Part shown: positions 57,806 to 64,000 of the stretch, one piece after another
Position numbering within the stretch: the first letter of the stretch is position 1
Layout of the letters: each line of letters starts with the position of its first letter
Source: Allokutzneria multivorans
GTDB taxonomy: Bacteria > Actinomycetota > Actinomycetes > Mycobacteriales > Pseudonocardiaceae
Length of the DNA stretch: 64,000 bases
Assembly: GCF_039537405.1 (NCBI RefSeq)
Contig: NZ_BAABAL010000020.1
Location: 40,342-104,341 of the forward strand
Direction: 5' to 3'
Made by a program: the position numbers and the translations under genes
The notes under the pieces: generated by a model
What the model saw: only the letters and a program-made list of their open reading frames with translations
The model's database searches: none
What the model was told of the DNA's origin: nothing

Positions 57806-58780
57806 ATGGAGATCCGTCAACTGGGGCGGCAGGGGCTGAAGGCGTCGGCGCTGGGGCTGGGCTGCATGGGGATGAGCCGCTCCTACGGCACCCCGGACGA
57901 CGTGGAGTCGATCGCCACGATCCACCGCGCGCTCGACCTGGGCTGCACGTTCTTCGACACGGCCGAGATGTACGGGCCGTTCACCAACGAGGCGCTGCTC
58001 GGCGAGGCGCTGCGCGGCAGGCGGGACGAGGCGGTCATCGCCACCAAGTTCGGCTGGGAGTTCGACGAGAACGGCGTGCAGGGCGAGCTGAACAGCAGGC
58101 CCGAGCACATCCGCTGGGTCACCGAGCAGTCCCTGCGCAGGCTCGGCACCGACCACCTGGACGTGCTCTACCAGCACCGGGTCGACCTGAACGTGCCGAT
58201 CGAGGAGGTCGCGGGCGCGGTCGGCGAGCTGATCGAGGCCGGGAAGGTGCGCTACTTCGGCCTGTCCGAGGCCGGTCCGGAGACGATCCGGCGGGCGCAC
58301 GCCACCTTCCCCGTCTCGGTGCTCCAGACGGAGTACTCGCTGTGGGAGCGGGACATCGAGGCCGAGATCCTGCCGGTGCTGCGCGAGCTGGGCATCGGCC
58401 TCGTGCCGTACTCGCCGCTCGGCCGGGGCTTCCTGACCAGCGACGCGCGCCGCGCCGAGGACTACCCGGAGACCGACTACCGCCGCAACGACCCGAGGTT
58501 CCAGGGCGCCAACTTCGACGCCAACACGGCCGCCGCGGCCTCGGTCCGCGAGATCGCCGCGCGCAAGGGCGCCACGCCCGCGCAGGTCGCGCTCGCCTGG
58601 CTGCTGGCCAGGGGCGAGGACGTGGTGCCGATCCCCGGGACCAAGCGGCGCGAGCGGCTGGAGGAGAACCTGGCCGCCACCGACATCGTGCTCGACGACG
58701 CCGACATGGCCGCGCTCGACCTCGGGGAAACGGCGGGTCCGCGTTATCCGGAGGCGTTCATGGGAATGAACGGGAGATAG
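57806..58780 (+). CDS. Aldo/keto reductase
   Basis: A 324-residue TIM-barrel reductase of the AKR13/YghZ-like group. The catalytic tetrad can be read as Asp (FDTAEMYGPF), Tyr (same stretch, about residue 56), Lys (VIATKFGWEF, about 84) and His (VLYQHRVD, about 125). NADPH binding is in the VPIPGTKRRERLEENLAATD stretch near residue 275. The substrate is unknown. It ends with TAG 58780, and a hairpin follows. Confidence 0.93.
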   Translation: MEIRQLGRQGLKASALGLGCMGMSRSYGTPDDVESIATIHRALDLGCTFFDTAEMYGPFTNEALLGEALRGRRDEAVIATKFGWEFDENGVQGELNSRPEHIRWVTEQSLRRLGTDHLDVLYQHRVDLNVPIEEVAGAVGELIEAGKVRYFGLSEAGPETIRRAHATFPVSVLQTEYSLWERDIEAEILPVLRELGIGLVPYSPLGRGFLTSDARRAEDYPETDYRRNDPRFQGANFDANTAAAASVREIAARKGATPAQVALAWLLARGEDVVPIPGTKRRERLEENLAATDIVLDDADMAALDLGETAGPRYPEAFMGMNGR

Positions 58781-58803
58781 CCTCCCGGGAATGCCGGGAG
58801 GCT
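58779..58803 (+). terminator. Terminator after aldo/keto reductase
   Basis: AGCCTCCCGG and CCGGGAGGCT form a perfect 10-bp stem around GAATG, with GTTTTTT 15 bp downstream (58814-58820). Confidence 0.8.
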
Positions 58804-58818
58804 GGTCGCCGCGTTTTT

Positions 58819-59412
58819 TCAGAAGGTCACGTCACCGCACTGATAAAACGCGTTCCCGGTGTCGGCGATATCCCACACCGCGAGGATCAGGTGTCGCCCG
58901 GAACGCGTGGGCAGCTTCCCGGTGTGGGTCACCGTCGACCCGGGCCTGGCCCCCTTGAAGTCCACCGCGTAGAACGGCGCGGGCTCCAGCGCGGCCCTGG
59001 TCAGCGGCGCGGAGGGGTTCCACCCGGCGCGGGTGATGAAGTAGCGGAAGGACGTGGTCGCGTGCGCCGCGGTCAGCGTCCAGCTGAACGCCAGGTTCTG
59101 TCCCGAGCTGACCTTGCGCGCGGGCCACGAGCCCCCGCGCGGGTCGTCCAGCTGCGCGAACTGGCTCAGCCCACCAGCGCAGATGCGTCCGTCGCCCGGC
59201 CCGCGCGCCGGGAAGCCCTTCGGGCCCTCCACGCTCTGCGGCTCCCACTGGATCGGCCCGCAGCCGGTCACCGCGCCGGTCTTGCACAGGTAGGACCTGC
59301 TCGGGACGTTCGTCGTGTAGCCGTGCGCTCCGGCCACCCCGGTGAGCACGAGCGGGAGGGCCACGCACGCCGCGGCCACCGCACTGATCCGTCCAAGAAG
59401 CTTGCTCGCCAC
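58819..59412 (-). CDS. AA10 lytic polysaccharide monooxygenase
   Basis: A 197-residue secreted copper enzyme that oxidatively cuts chitin or cellulose. The signal ends at AGA-HGYTT, so mature residue 1 is His30, one half of the copper-binding histidine brace; the second is His117 in LTAAHATTSF, and the axial phenylalanine is near the C-terminal GDVTF. Cysteines pair in SYLCKTGAVTGCG and ICAGG/QCGD. There is no carbohydrate-binding module, so it is a single-domain LPMO. GTG 59412 is preferred, with GAGGAG 6 bp upstream; GTG 59418 is also possible. Confidence 0.92.
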   Translation of the reverse strand: MASKLLGRISAVAAACVALPLVLTGVAGAHGYTTNVPSRSYLCKTGAVTGCGPIQWEPQSVEGPKGFPARGPGDGRICAGGLSQFAQLDDPRGGSWPARKVSSGQNLAFSWTLTAAHATTSFRYFITRAGWNPSAPLTRAALEPAPFYAVDFKGARPGSTVTHTGKLPTRSGRHLILAVWDIADTGNAFYQCGDVTF

Positions 59413-59530
59413 CGTCACTCCTCATGCTGACCGCGGCGGCGGGGAATTCGCAGGGAAGTGGACGGTATCGGGTTTCCCGGCGTGACCCGTACCGCCACAA
59501 GCGTGTCTTTCCCGTTGCTTTTCGCGCAAT

Positions 59531-59570
59531 GAGAAGGGCCCGCCCGAGGATTCTCGGACGGGCCCTTCTC
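59531..59570. terminator. Strong hairpin before cyclophilin gene end
   Basis: GAGAAGGGCCCG-CCGAG and CTCGG-CGGGCCCTTCTC pair over about 17 positions with a single mismatch and a GATT loop. It lies just downstream of the cyclophilin-type gene (minus strand). Confidence 0.88.
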
Positions 59571-59579
59571 GTGCTGGTG

Positions 59580-60398
59580 CTAGCTGACGGTCACCTTGGT
59601 GAACTTGACTTCCTTCTTCGGCTTGCCGCCGCCCGGGTTCGGGTCGAAGGAGCCGTCGTGCCCGGCGCGGGCCACCTCGTCCACCAGCTTCAGGCCGTCC
59701 TCGCCGATCGTGCCGAAGACGCTGTAGTCCGGGCTCAGCGCGGCGTTGCCGTAGACGATGAAGAACTGGCCACCGGTGCTGTTCTTCGCGCTCGTCTTGG
59801 CCATCGCCAGGTATCCGCGGCCGTAGGTCAGCTCCGGCCAGGACTCCTCGCCGAAGGCGTAGCCGGGACCGCCGGAGCCGTCCGGGTTCGGCGCGCCGCA
59901 CTGCAGCATCTGCAGGCCCTCGGTGCTGATCCGGTGGCAGCTGGTGTCGTTGTAGTAGCCCTGCTTGATCAGGCTCACCATGCTGTTCACCGCGCACGGG
60001 GCCAGCGAGCGGTCCAGCGTCAGCGGCAGCTTGCCGATGTTGGCCTCGACGTCGACCTTCACGGTGCCGGTCGCCTCGACGTCCTTGCCCTCGGGGGCCT
60101 TCACGCCCTTGGCGGCGGGCTGGCCCTCGGTGGCCTTGTACTCGCAGCTCACCTTCGGCGGCAGCGGGGAGGGACGGGCGGCGGGCTTGGCGAGCTCCGT
60201 CGGGATCTCCAGCGGCTTCGCCTCGGGCTCCGGCGGCGTCCTGGTGACCCAGAAGATCAGCGCGACGGCCAGGACGGTGCCGCCGATGGCGGATCCGACA
60301 CCGATGACGCGGCGCCGCTTGGCGCGCTGGGCGCGACGCTCCAGCTGCCGCGCCAGCTTCCGCTTCACGGCCTGGCGGCGCTGCTCGTTGCTCGGCAC
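59580..60398 (-). CDS. Membrane-anchored cyclophilin-type peptidylprolyl isomerase
   Basis: A 272-residue protein with a basic N-terminus (about 30 residues), one membrane helix (VIGVGSAIGGTVLAVALIFW), a proline-rich linker and an extracytoplasmic cyclophilin domain (about residues 110-270). The isomerase core shows VNSMVSLIKQGYYNDTSCHR, then GGPGYAFGEES and TGGQFFIVYGNAAL. It resembles Rv2582/PpiB. GTG 60398 is chosen as GGAGGGAG precedes it; a further upstream in-frame start adds 12 residues. Its place between rel and the MBL gene follows the conserved order. Confidence 0.9.
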   Translation of the reverse strand: MPSNEQRRQAVKRKLARQLERRAQRAKRRRVIGVGSAIGGTVLAVALIFWVTRTPPEPEAKPLEIPTELAKPAARPSPLPPKVSCEYKATEGQPAAKGVKAPEGKDVEATGTVKVDVEANIGKLPLTLDRSLAPCAVNSMVSLIKQGYYNDTSCHRISTEGLQMLQCGAPNPDGSGGPGYAFGEESWPELTYGRGYLAMAKTSAKNSTGGQFFIVYGNAALSPDYSVFGTIGEDGLKLVDEVARAGHDGSFDPNPGGGKPKKEVKFTKVTVS

Positions 60399-60536
60399 AG
60401 TGCTCCCTCCCGAGGATCGTGCGTGACGGCGCATTCTAGGGAACGTGGTGTGAACCCGGTGTGCACGGCCGCCCCGTTAGGCTGACGCCGAAATTCTCCC
60501 CTGTCCGTGATCACCGCTTTCCCGGAGGGTTCCCCC

Positions 60537-61226
60537 GTGTTCGTCGCAGGCTTCCCGGTCGGCGCGCTGCAGGCCAACTGCTTCCTGCTCGCCCCTGCCG
60601 AAGGCGCCGACTGCGTCATCGTCGACCCAGGTCAGGACGCTGTCGAACCGATCGAGGAGGCCCTGCGCGAGCACCGGCTGACCCCGGCCGCCGTGCTGCT
60701 CACCCACGGCCACTTCGACCACGTCTTCTCCGCGGCCGAGCTCTGCCGCGCCCACGGCGTGCCCGTGTGGATCCACCCGGAGGACCGGCCCATGCTGGCC
60801 GACCCCGGGCGCGCGCTCGGCCCGGCGGCCACCGCGCTCTTCGGCGGCCGCGTCGAGATGAGCGAGCCCGACGAGGTCCGCGAGCTGGCCGCCGACCAGG
60901 TGCTGGAGGTGGCGGGGCTGAGCTTCACCGTGGACCACACCCCCGGCCACACCAGGGGGTCGGTGTGCTTCCGCACCACCACCGAGGAGGGCGGCAGGCT
61001 GCTGTTCTCCGGTGACACCCTGTTCGCGGGCTCCATCGGCCGCACCGACCTGCCCGGCGGGGACACCGAGGAGATCATGCGCTCGCTCAAGGAGAAGATC
61101 CTCCCACTGCCCGACGACACCGTCGTCCTGCCCGGCCACGGCCCGGCCTCCACGATCGGCAGGGAGCGCGCGACCAACCCCTTCCTCTCCGGTGGCGGCG
61201 CGTCCTTCCCGACCAGGGGGTTGTAG
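60537..61226 (+). CDS. MBL-fold hydrolase (glyoxalase II-like)
   Basis: A 229-residue metallo-beta-lactamase-fold protein, orthologous by position to Rv2581c. Zinc ligands are in THGHFDHVF (about residues 57-65), VDHTPGHTRGSVCF (about 132) and FSGDTLFAGSIG (about 156) followed by LPGHGPAS. The opening, MFVAGFPVGALQANCFLLAP, matches that family. GTG 60537 is chosen, with GGAGG 8 bp upstream; GTG 60507 would add ten residues. Thioester hydrolysis is likely; the substrate is not proved. Confidence 0.92.
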   Translation: MFVAGFPVGALQANCFLLAPAEGADCVIVDPGQDAVEPIEEALREHRLTPAAVLLTHGHFDHVFSAAELCRAHGVPVWIHPEDRPMLADPGRALGPAATALFGGRVEMSEPDEVRELAADQVLEVAGLSFTVDHTPGHTRGSVCFRTTTEEGGRLLFSGDTLFAGSIGRTDLPGGDTEEIMRSLKEKILPLPDDTVVLPGHGPASTIGRERATNPFLSGGGASFPTRGL

Positions 61227-61837
61227 TGATCGCCCTCGATCTCCTCCCTCCCGAGCTGCTGCGCAGGCGCGCGTTCCTGGTCGGCTTCGTCGGCGGCCTC
61301 CTCGCGGCGCTGCTCGGCGCCCTGGTCTCACTGCTCGTGGACCCCGTGGCGGGGCTCGTGCTGTTCCTGCTGCTCTCGCTGCCGCCGTCGCTGTTCTCCT
61401 TCGCTGAGGCCCGCAAGCGCACGTGGCTGGACGGGCGCGTGCTCACCGTGCGCGGGCTGGGCACCACCAGCGCCGACCTCGGCGCGGTCACCGACCTGGG
61501 CGTGCTGGTCAGCCAGGCCAAGGGACTGCGCACGGTCAACCTGCTGATCAGCGCGGGCGGCAGGACGCTCTCCGTGGGGTTGGCGATCTACGCCGACGAC
61601 CGCATGCGGGAACTGGAGCCGCTCGCGCTGCGCAAGCTCGCCGACGCGCTGATCGCCACGGGGGAGCCGTACGCGCTGCTGTTCGCCGAACTGCTCGTCG
61701 CGCAGCTGCGCGCGGACGCCCGGGAGGCCTCGCTGGAGGAGCGACCGCTGTTCACCCTGGCGGCGGTGGCCGAGCCGGGCAGGCTCGCGCAGCGGATCGG
61801 CTCCGACGTGGTGTCGAAGGTCGTCGCCCGGGACTGA
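61226..61837 (+). CDS. Membrane protein of unknown function
   Basis: A 203-residue protein with two hydrophobic helices near the N-terminus (AFLVGFVGGLLAALLGALVS and GLVLFLLLSLPPSLFSFA) and a soluble C-terminal 130 residues with DLGAVTDLGVLVSQAKGLRT and ELEPLALRKLADALIATGEP. No family is recognised. Its start overlaps the stop of the MBL gene by one base (TAGTG), so the two are cotranscribed. In mycobacteria hisS occupies this place; it is not found here. Confidence 0.7.
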   Translation: MIALDLLPPELLRRRAFLVGFVGGLLAALLGALVSLLVDPVAGLVLFLLLSLPPSLFSFAEARKRTWLDGRVLTVRGLGTTSADLGAVTDLGVLVSQAKGLRTVNLLISAGGRTLSVGLAIYADDRMRELEPLALRKLADALIATGEPYALLFAELLVAQLRADAREASLEERPLFTLAAVAEPGRLAQRIGSDVVSKVVARD

Positions 61838-61867
61838 GGTGGTTCGGCGGGACGCCTTGTGCCGTGT

Positions 61868-61883
61868 TCGAACACATGTTCGA
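61868..61883. promoter_or_regulatory. SOS box before the radical SAM gene
   Basis: TCGAACACATGTTCGA is a perfect match to the actinobacterial LexA consensus, 10 bp before ATG 61893. Confidence 0.88.
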
Positions 61884-61892
61884 ATCAGAGTC

Positions 61893-62942
61893 ATGAGGTG
61901 GGACAGTCAGCGCGACGACCGGATGGCCACGACCCTGCCGGGGTTGGAGTACACGAGCACCCCGACACCGGGGTTCGCCGATGTCACCTTCCACGAGGTG
62001 CGCGCGAAGTCGGTGCTGTCCAAGGTCGCGGGCGGCTCGTCGATGCCCTTCGGCTGGACCGTCAATCCCTACCGGGGGTGCTCGCACGCCTGCACCTATT
62101 GCTTCGCAAGGGATTCGCACACCTACCTCGACCTCGACTCGGGGCGCGACTTCGACACCCAGGTGATCGTCAAGGTCAACGCGCCCGAGGTGCTCGCCGC
62201 CCAGCTGCGCTCGCCGAAGTGGGCCCGCGAGCACGTCGCGATGGGCACCAACACCGACCCCTACCAGCGCGCCGAGGGCCGCTACCAGCTGATGCCGGGG
62301 ATCATCCGCGCGCTCGCCGCCGCGCGGACGCCGTTCTCGATCCTGACCAAGGGAACGGTGATGTCCAGGGACATCCCGCTGCTGGCGGTGGTCGGCGAGA
62401 AGGTGCCGATCGGGATCGGCGTGTCCATCGCGCTGCTCGACCGCGACCTCCAGGCGTCGTTGGAGCCCGGGACCGCCAGCCCGCAGGCGCGCCTCGAACT
62501 CGTGCGGCGCGTGCGCGAGGCCGGGCTGCCGTGCGGGGTGTTCGTGGCTCCCGTGCTGCCGTGGCTGACCGATTCCGTTGCGCGGCTTGACGATCTGCTC
62601 GGCGCGGTCGGTGAGGCGGGCGCCACCGGAGTGACCGTGCTGCCGCTTCACCTGCGCAAGGGCGCGCGCGAGTGGTTCTTCGCGTGGCTCGCGCGCGAGC
62701 GCCCGGACCTCGTCGCCGGTTACCGCCGGATCTACGCCAGGGGAAGCTACGCCGACCCGAGGTACCGCCGCTGGCTCGGCGAGCGCGTGGCGCCACTGCT
62801 GCGCAAGCACGGCATTCCCCACGGCATGGGCAGATCCAGTGTCTCCGATGTCTCTGATGTCGCGGACCTGTGGCCGACGGGCGCGCTCCCGCAGTCACTG
62901 ACCCCGGCGACCCTGGAGCAGGAGCAGCTGACCCTCCTGTAA
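61893..62942 (+). CDS. Rv2578c family radical SAM protein
   Basis: A 349-residue radical SAM enzyme. The 4Fe-4S cluster motif is CSHACTYC (about residues 67-74) in NPYRGCSHACTYCFARDSHT. The rest of the TIM-type core shows VAMGTNTDPYQRAEGRYQLM (about 115-134) and FSILTKGTVMSRDIPLLAVV, and the usual C-terminal region follows. Similar to SplB-like DNA repair lyases, though the reaction of this family has not been fixed to my knowledge. ATG 61893 is the first after the SOS box. Induction by DNA damage is expected. Confidence 0.93.
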   Translation: MRWDSQRDDRMATTLPGLEYTSTPTPGFADVTFHEVRAKSVLSKVAGGSSMPFGWTVNPYRGCSHACTYCFARDSHTYLDLDSGRDFDTQVIVKVNAPEVLAAQLRSPKWAREHVAMGTNTDPYQRAEGRYQLMPGIIRALAAARTPFSILTKGTVMSRDIPLLAVVGEKVPIGIGVSIALLDRDLQASLEPGTASPQARLELVRRVREAGLPCGVFVAPVLPWLTDSVARLDDLLGAVGEAGATGVTVLPLHLRKGAREWFFAWLARERPDLVAGYRRIYARGSYADPRYRRWLGERVAPLLRKHGIPHGMGRSSVSDVSDVADLWPTGALPQSLTPATLEQEQLTLL

Positions 62943-63017
62943 CCCTGCGGTTTTCCACAGTGAATCCGATGGTTTTCCGCAGTGCCCACCCCGGCACCCC
63001 CCACCTACGGTCAACCC

Positions 63018-63941
63018 ATGACCGCCGCCACCGCGACCCAGGACCCGCTCCGCCTCTTCCTCGCCGACATCAGCAAGGTCGCCCTGCTGCGCGCGGACGA
63101 GGAGGTGGAGCTGGCCAAGCGCGTCGAGGCGGGCGTCTACGCGACAGAACTGTTGCGCGGCAACGATGTCCACCCCGTGCGCGAACGCGACGAGCTGCGC
63201 TGGCTGGAGCGCGACGGCCGGCGGGCGAAGCGCAGGATGCTGGAGGCCAACCTGCGCCTGGTGGTCTCGCTGGCCAAGCGCTACACCGGTCGCGGCATGG
63301 CGTTCCTGGACCTGATCCAGGAGGGCAACCTCGGTCTGATCCGCGCGGTGGAGAAGTTCGACTACACCAAGGGTTACAAGTTCTCCACCTACGCGACGTG
63401 GTGGATCCGCCAGGCGCTCACCCGCGCCCTCTCGGACCAGTCACGGACCATTCGGATGCCCGTGCACGTCGTGGAGTGCCTCAACAAGATCAGGCGCGTT
63501 CGGCGTGATCTGGCGCAGTCCCTCGGCCGCGATCCGACCTCGGCGGAGGTGGCGGCGGAGTCGGGCTTCACCGCGGCGAGGGTGGAGGAGATCCAGCGCT
63601 GCGCCCTCGATCCGCTGTCACTGGACATGCCGCTCGGAGAGGAGGGAGCCGCGCGGCTCGGCGACTTCATCGAGGACGCCAACCCCGTCGACGTCATCGA
63701 ACTCGTGGCCTCGGACCGGATGCGCAAGCACCTCAACGTCGTCCTCGACACCCTGTCCGAGCGCGAGGCCGAAGTGCTGCGCTTGCGCTTCGGCCTCACC
63801 GGTGGCGCGCCCCGGACCCTCTGCGAGATAGGTGAGCTCTACGGCCTCACCCGCGAACGCATCCGGCAGATCGAGAGCAGAGCCATGTGCAAGCTCCGCC
63901 ACCCCACCCGCTCCCACGTCCTCCGCGCCCACATCGACTAG
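63018..63941 (+). CDS. Group 2 (SigB/HrdB-like) RNA polymerase sigma factor
   Basis: A 307-residue primary-like sigma factor. Region 1.2 is DPLRLFLADISKVALLRADE (about residues 9-28), region 2 has FLDLIQEGNLGLIRAVEKFD and KGYKFSTYATWWIRQALTRA (about 96-145), region 3 follows, and region 4.2 is GLTRERIRQIESRAMCKLRH (about 275-294). No region 1.1 is present, so it is a group 2 factor for stress or stationary phase. ATG 63018 is chosen. Confidence 0.93.
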   Translation: MTAATATQDPLRLFLADISKVALLRADEEVELAKRVEAGVYATELLRGNDVHPVRERDELRWLERDGRRAKRRMLEANLRLVVSLAKRYTGRGMAFLDLIQEGNLGLIRAVEKFDYTKGYKFSTYATWWIRQALTRALSDQSRTIRMPVHVVECLNKIRRVRRDLAQSLGRDPTSAEVAAESGFTAARVEEIQRCALDPLSLDMPLGEEGAARLGDFIEDANPVDVIELVASDRMRKHLNVVLDTLSEREAEVLRLRFGLTGGAPRTLCEIGELYGLTRERIRQIESRAMCKLRHPTRSHVLRAHID

Positions 63942-64000
63942 TGTCCTGAGTCAGGAATTCTGTTCAGATAACTGGCTAGGCGGTGAAGGATCTGGTCTGC
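63942..64000. other. Window edge
   Basis: The last 59 bp contain TCCTGAGTCAGGA (63946-63958), a perfect 6-bp-arm palindrome, and AT-rich DNA. Nothing further can be assigned from the fragment seen. Confidence 0.3.

Noticed and set aside
63942..64000. Insertion sequence end at the window edge
   Set aside because: TCCTGAGTCAGGA is a short palindrome, but the fragment is too short to show a terminal repeat or transposase.

Overview
The window is a 64-kb piece of a high-GC actinobacterial chromosome. The thrS-HIT-pgsA-NUDIX, pdxS/pdxT-yebC-ruvCAB-yajC-secDF-apt-rel and Rv2578c-type radical SAM order follows the conserved block known from Mycobacterium and Pseudonocardiales. GTG starts, leaderless-looking genes, an SsgA-like protein, an F420-type oxidoreductase and many Tat/Sec-exported small proteins fit a filamentous Pseudonocardiales genus (Saccharothrix/Lentzea/Actinosynnema type). 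That genus-level assignment is an inference.

Layout. 1-9.3 kb: redox enzymes (F420-type oxidoreductase, SDR), an NB-ARC/TPR STAND ATPase that converges on a GT-B-like gene, a secreted beta-propeller quinoprotein-like protein, a LexA-type repressor, and a methyltransferase/VOC pair. 9.4-11.1 kb: five tRNA genes (Gly-Cys-Val on the minus strand, Val-Val on the plus strand) around an SsgA-like gene. 11.8-19.7 kb: accessory region with a PucR regulator, a multi-PAS LuxR-type sensor, a graspetide-type ATP-grasp ligase beside a small secreted protein, a MarR/flavin monooxygenase pair with a clear operator, and a repeat-containing secreted protein. 19.9-31.8 kb: exported peptidase-like hydrolase, DUF6355-like protein, then core genes thrS, HIT, pgsA, NUDIX, EF-G2, pdxS. 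31.8-38.4 kb: an accessory insert (unknown protein, M48 protease with many membrane segments, XRE-cupin regulator, azlCD, amino acid permease) that separates pdxS from pdxT. 38.4-50.8 kb: pdxT, yebC, two DUF4262 genes, ruvCAB, yajC-secDF, apt, rel. 50.9-59.4 kb: P450, secreted protein, large APC permease, an SDR/SDR/MarR/aldo-keto reductase group joined by a shared perfect operator, and an AA10 LPMO. 59.5-64 kb: membrane cyclophilin, glyoxalase-II-like MBL enzyme, membrane protein, SOS-controlled radical SAM enzyme and a group-2 sigma factor.

How the parts work together. Recombination repair (ruvCAB), a radical SAM protein and one DUF4262 gene carry SOS boxes of the actinobacterial TCGAAC-N4-GTTCGA type. 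Protein export (yajC-secDF) and stringent response/purine salvage (rel, apt) form the usual downstream block. Several regulator/target pairs have operators readable in the sequence. Two families of intergenic repeats and two in-gene tandem repeats (3' end of ruvC, 5' end of ruvB) stand out. The strongest candidates for something undescribed are the ATP-grasp/secreted protein pair, the SOS-boxed DUF4262 gene, and the NB-ARC protein with an amyloid-like N-terminal motif but no visible effector partner.
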